From the NCBI GenBank assembly GCA_029564115.1, contig JAKQQP010000526.1, positions 1-5,447 on the forward strand: 5,447 nucleotides of DNA. Direction: 5' to 3'. Below are positions 5,193 through 5,447 of the stretch, piece after piece. Made by a program: the position numbers and the translations under genes. The stretch is from Candidatus Rifleibacteriota bacterium (GTDB lineage Bacteria; Riflebacteria; Ozemobacteria; Ozemobacterales; Ozemobacteraceae). The notes below the pieces were generated by a model. The model searched no databases, had not been told where the DNA came from, and worked only from the letters and a program-made list of their open reading frames with translations. Positions within the stretch are counted from its first letter, which is position 1; each line of letters starts with the position of its first letter.

Positions 5193-5447
5193 TTAGCCCA
5201 GCTTTCTAAGCTCATTTTCATCCCCGATAATCATCAGAATCGGCGTTTCAAGAACTCTGGCCACAAAATGGTCCTTTTCGGTCCTTCGTTTCACGAATTC
5301 AGCCCGACTCATAACATGCGGATTAATTTCACGACCTATTTTACCACAAGGTTCCTGCAATAATTTACTGACGGCTCGCAAGCCGATATCGCCAATAACG
5401 AACAGGTCAACATCGCTTTCAGGCTTTTCTTTACCTGCCGCAATCGA
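5193..5447 (-). CDS. Pol-beta-fold nucleotidyltransferase, C-terminal part (cut by window edge)
   Basis: The frame is open from the window edge to TAA at 5195-5193, giving the last 84 residues. The first visible residue is probably the serine of the GS motif. It is followed by an intact catalytic PESDVDLFVIGD (residues 9-20, metal ligands D12 and D14), and REINPHVM (39-46) offers the third acidic residue, E40. The end, ETPILMIIGDENELRKLG, matches small nucleotidyltransferases that often carry an N-terminal winged helix. Such proteins transfer nucleotides to an unknown acceptor and are often the antitoxin-like (MNT) partner of HEPN proteins; no HEPN gene is visible directly downstream. In-frame reading beyond the TAA gives KWLKKVSPGLEP before a TGA, so the stop could be recent. 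The missing N-terminus prevents a firmer call. Confidence 0.85.
   Translation of the reverse strand, partial: SIAAGKEKPESDVDLFVIGDIGLRAVSKLLQEPCGKIGREINPHVMSRAEFVKRRTEKDHFVARVLETPILMIIGDENELRKLG

Overview
The window is a bacterial, accessory-type region of moderate GC content. No rRNA, tRNA or lineage marker is present, so I do not name an organism. The gene families seen (AzlC/AzlD, AbiE, AlbA_2/GHKL ATPase, Pol-beta nucleotidyltransferase) are widespread and spread by horizontal transfer.

Layout: (1) bases 1-207, plus strand, hold the C-terminal end of a gene that starts outside the window, probably an extracellular beta-sandwich protein, followed by a hairpin. (2) 285-1448, plus strand, is a complete azlC-azlD pair for branched-chain amino-acid export with a promoter, an ATGA stop/start overlap and a stem-loop terminator. 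(3) 1476-1819, minus strand, is a decayed copy of the 3' end of the ATPase gene found at 3491-4960. (4) 1897-3365, minus strand, is a two-gene AbiE-type toxin-antitoxin operon: antitoxin first, then a GTG-started toxin, with a 4-bp overlap. Its promoter lies inside a 45-bp inverted repeat. (5) 3491-4960, minus strand, is an AlbA_2 / GHKL ATPase / winged-helix protein. (6) 4961-5192 holds no convincing gene but contains protein-like fragments. (7) 5193-5447, minus strand, is the C-terminal part of a Pol-beta-fold nucleotidyltransferase cut by the window edge.

The plus-strand amino-acid export operon and the minus-strand accessory cluster converge near 1450. The minus-strand cluster looks defence-like or mobile: two unrelated nucleotidyltransferase genes, a toxin-antitoxin pair, and a regulator-like ATPase.

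The most notable structure is that the AbiE module sits between an intact ATPase gene and a second, truncated copy of that gene's 3' end. The two copies are about 95% identical in two flanking blocks, where all ten base differences that I count are synonymous. They differ strongly in the short segment encoding the C-terminal winged helix. This suggests that the remnant was once a working paralogue with a different DNA-binding specificity, and that this segment may be exchanged as a module. The second notable structure is the concentric inverted repeat over the AbiE promoter, a likely site of antitoxin autoregulation.
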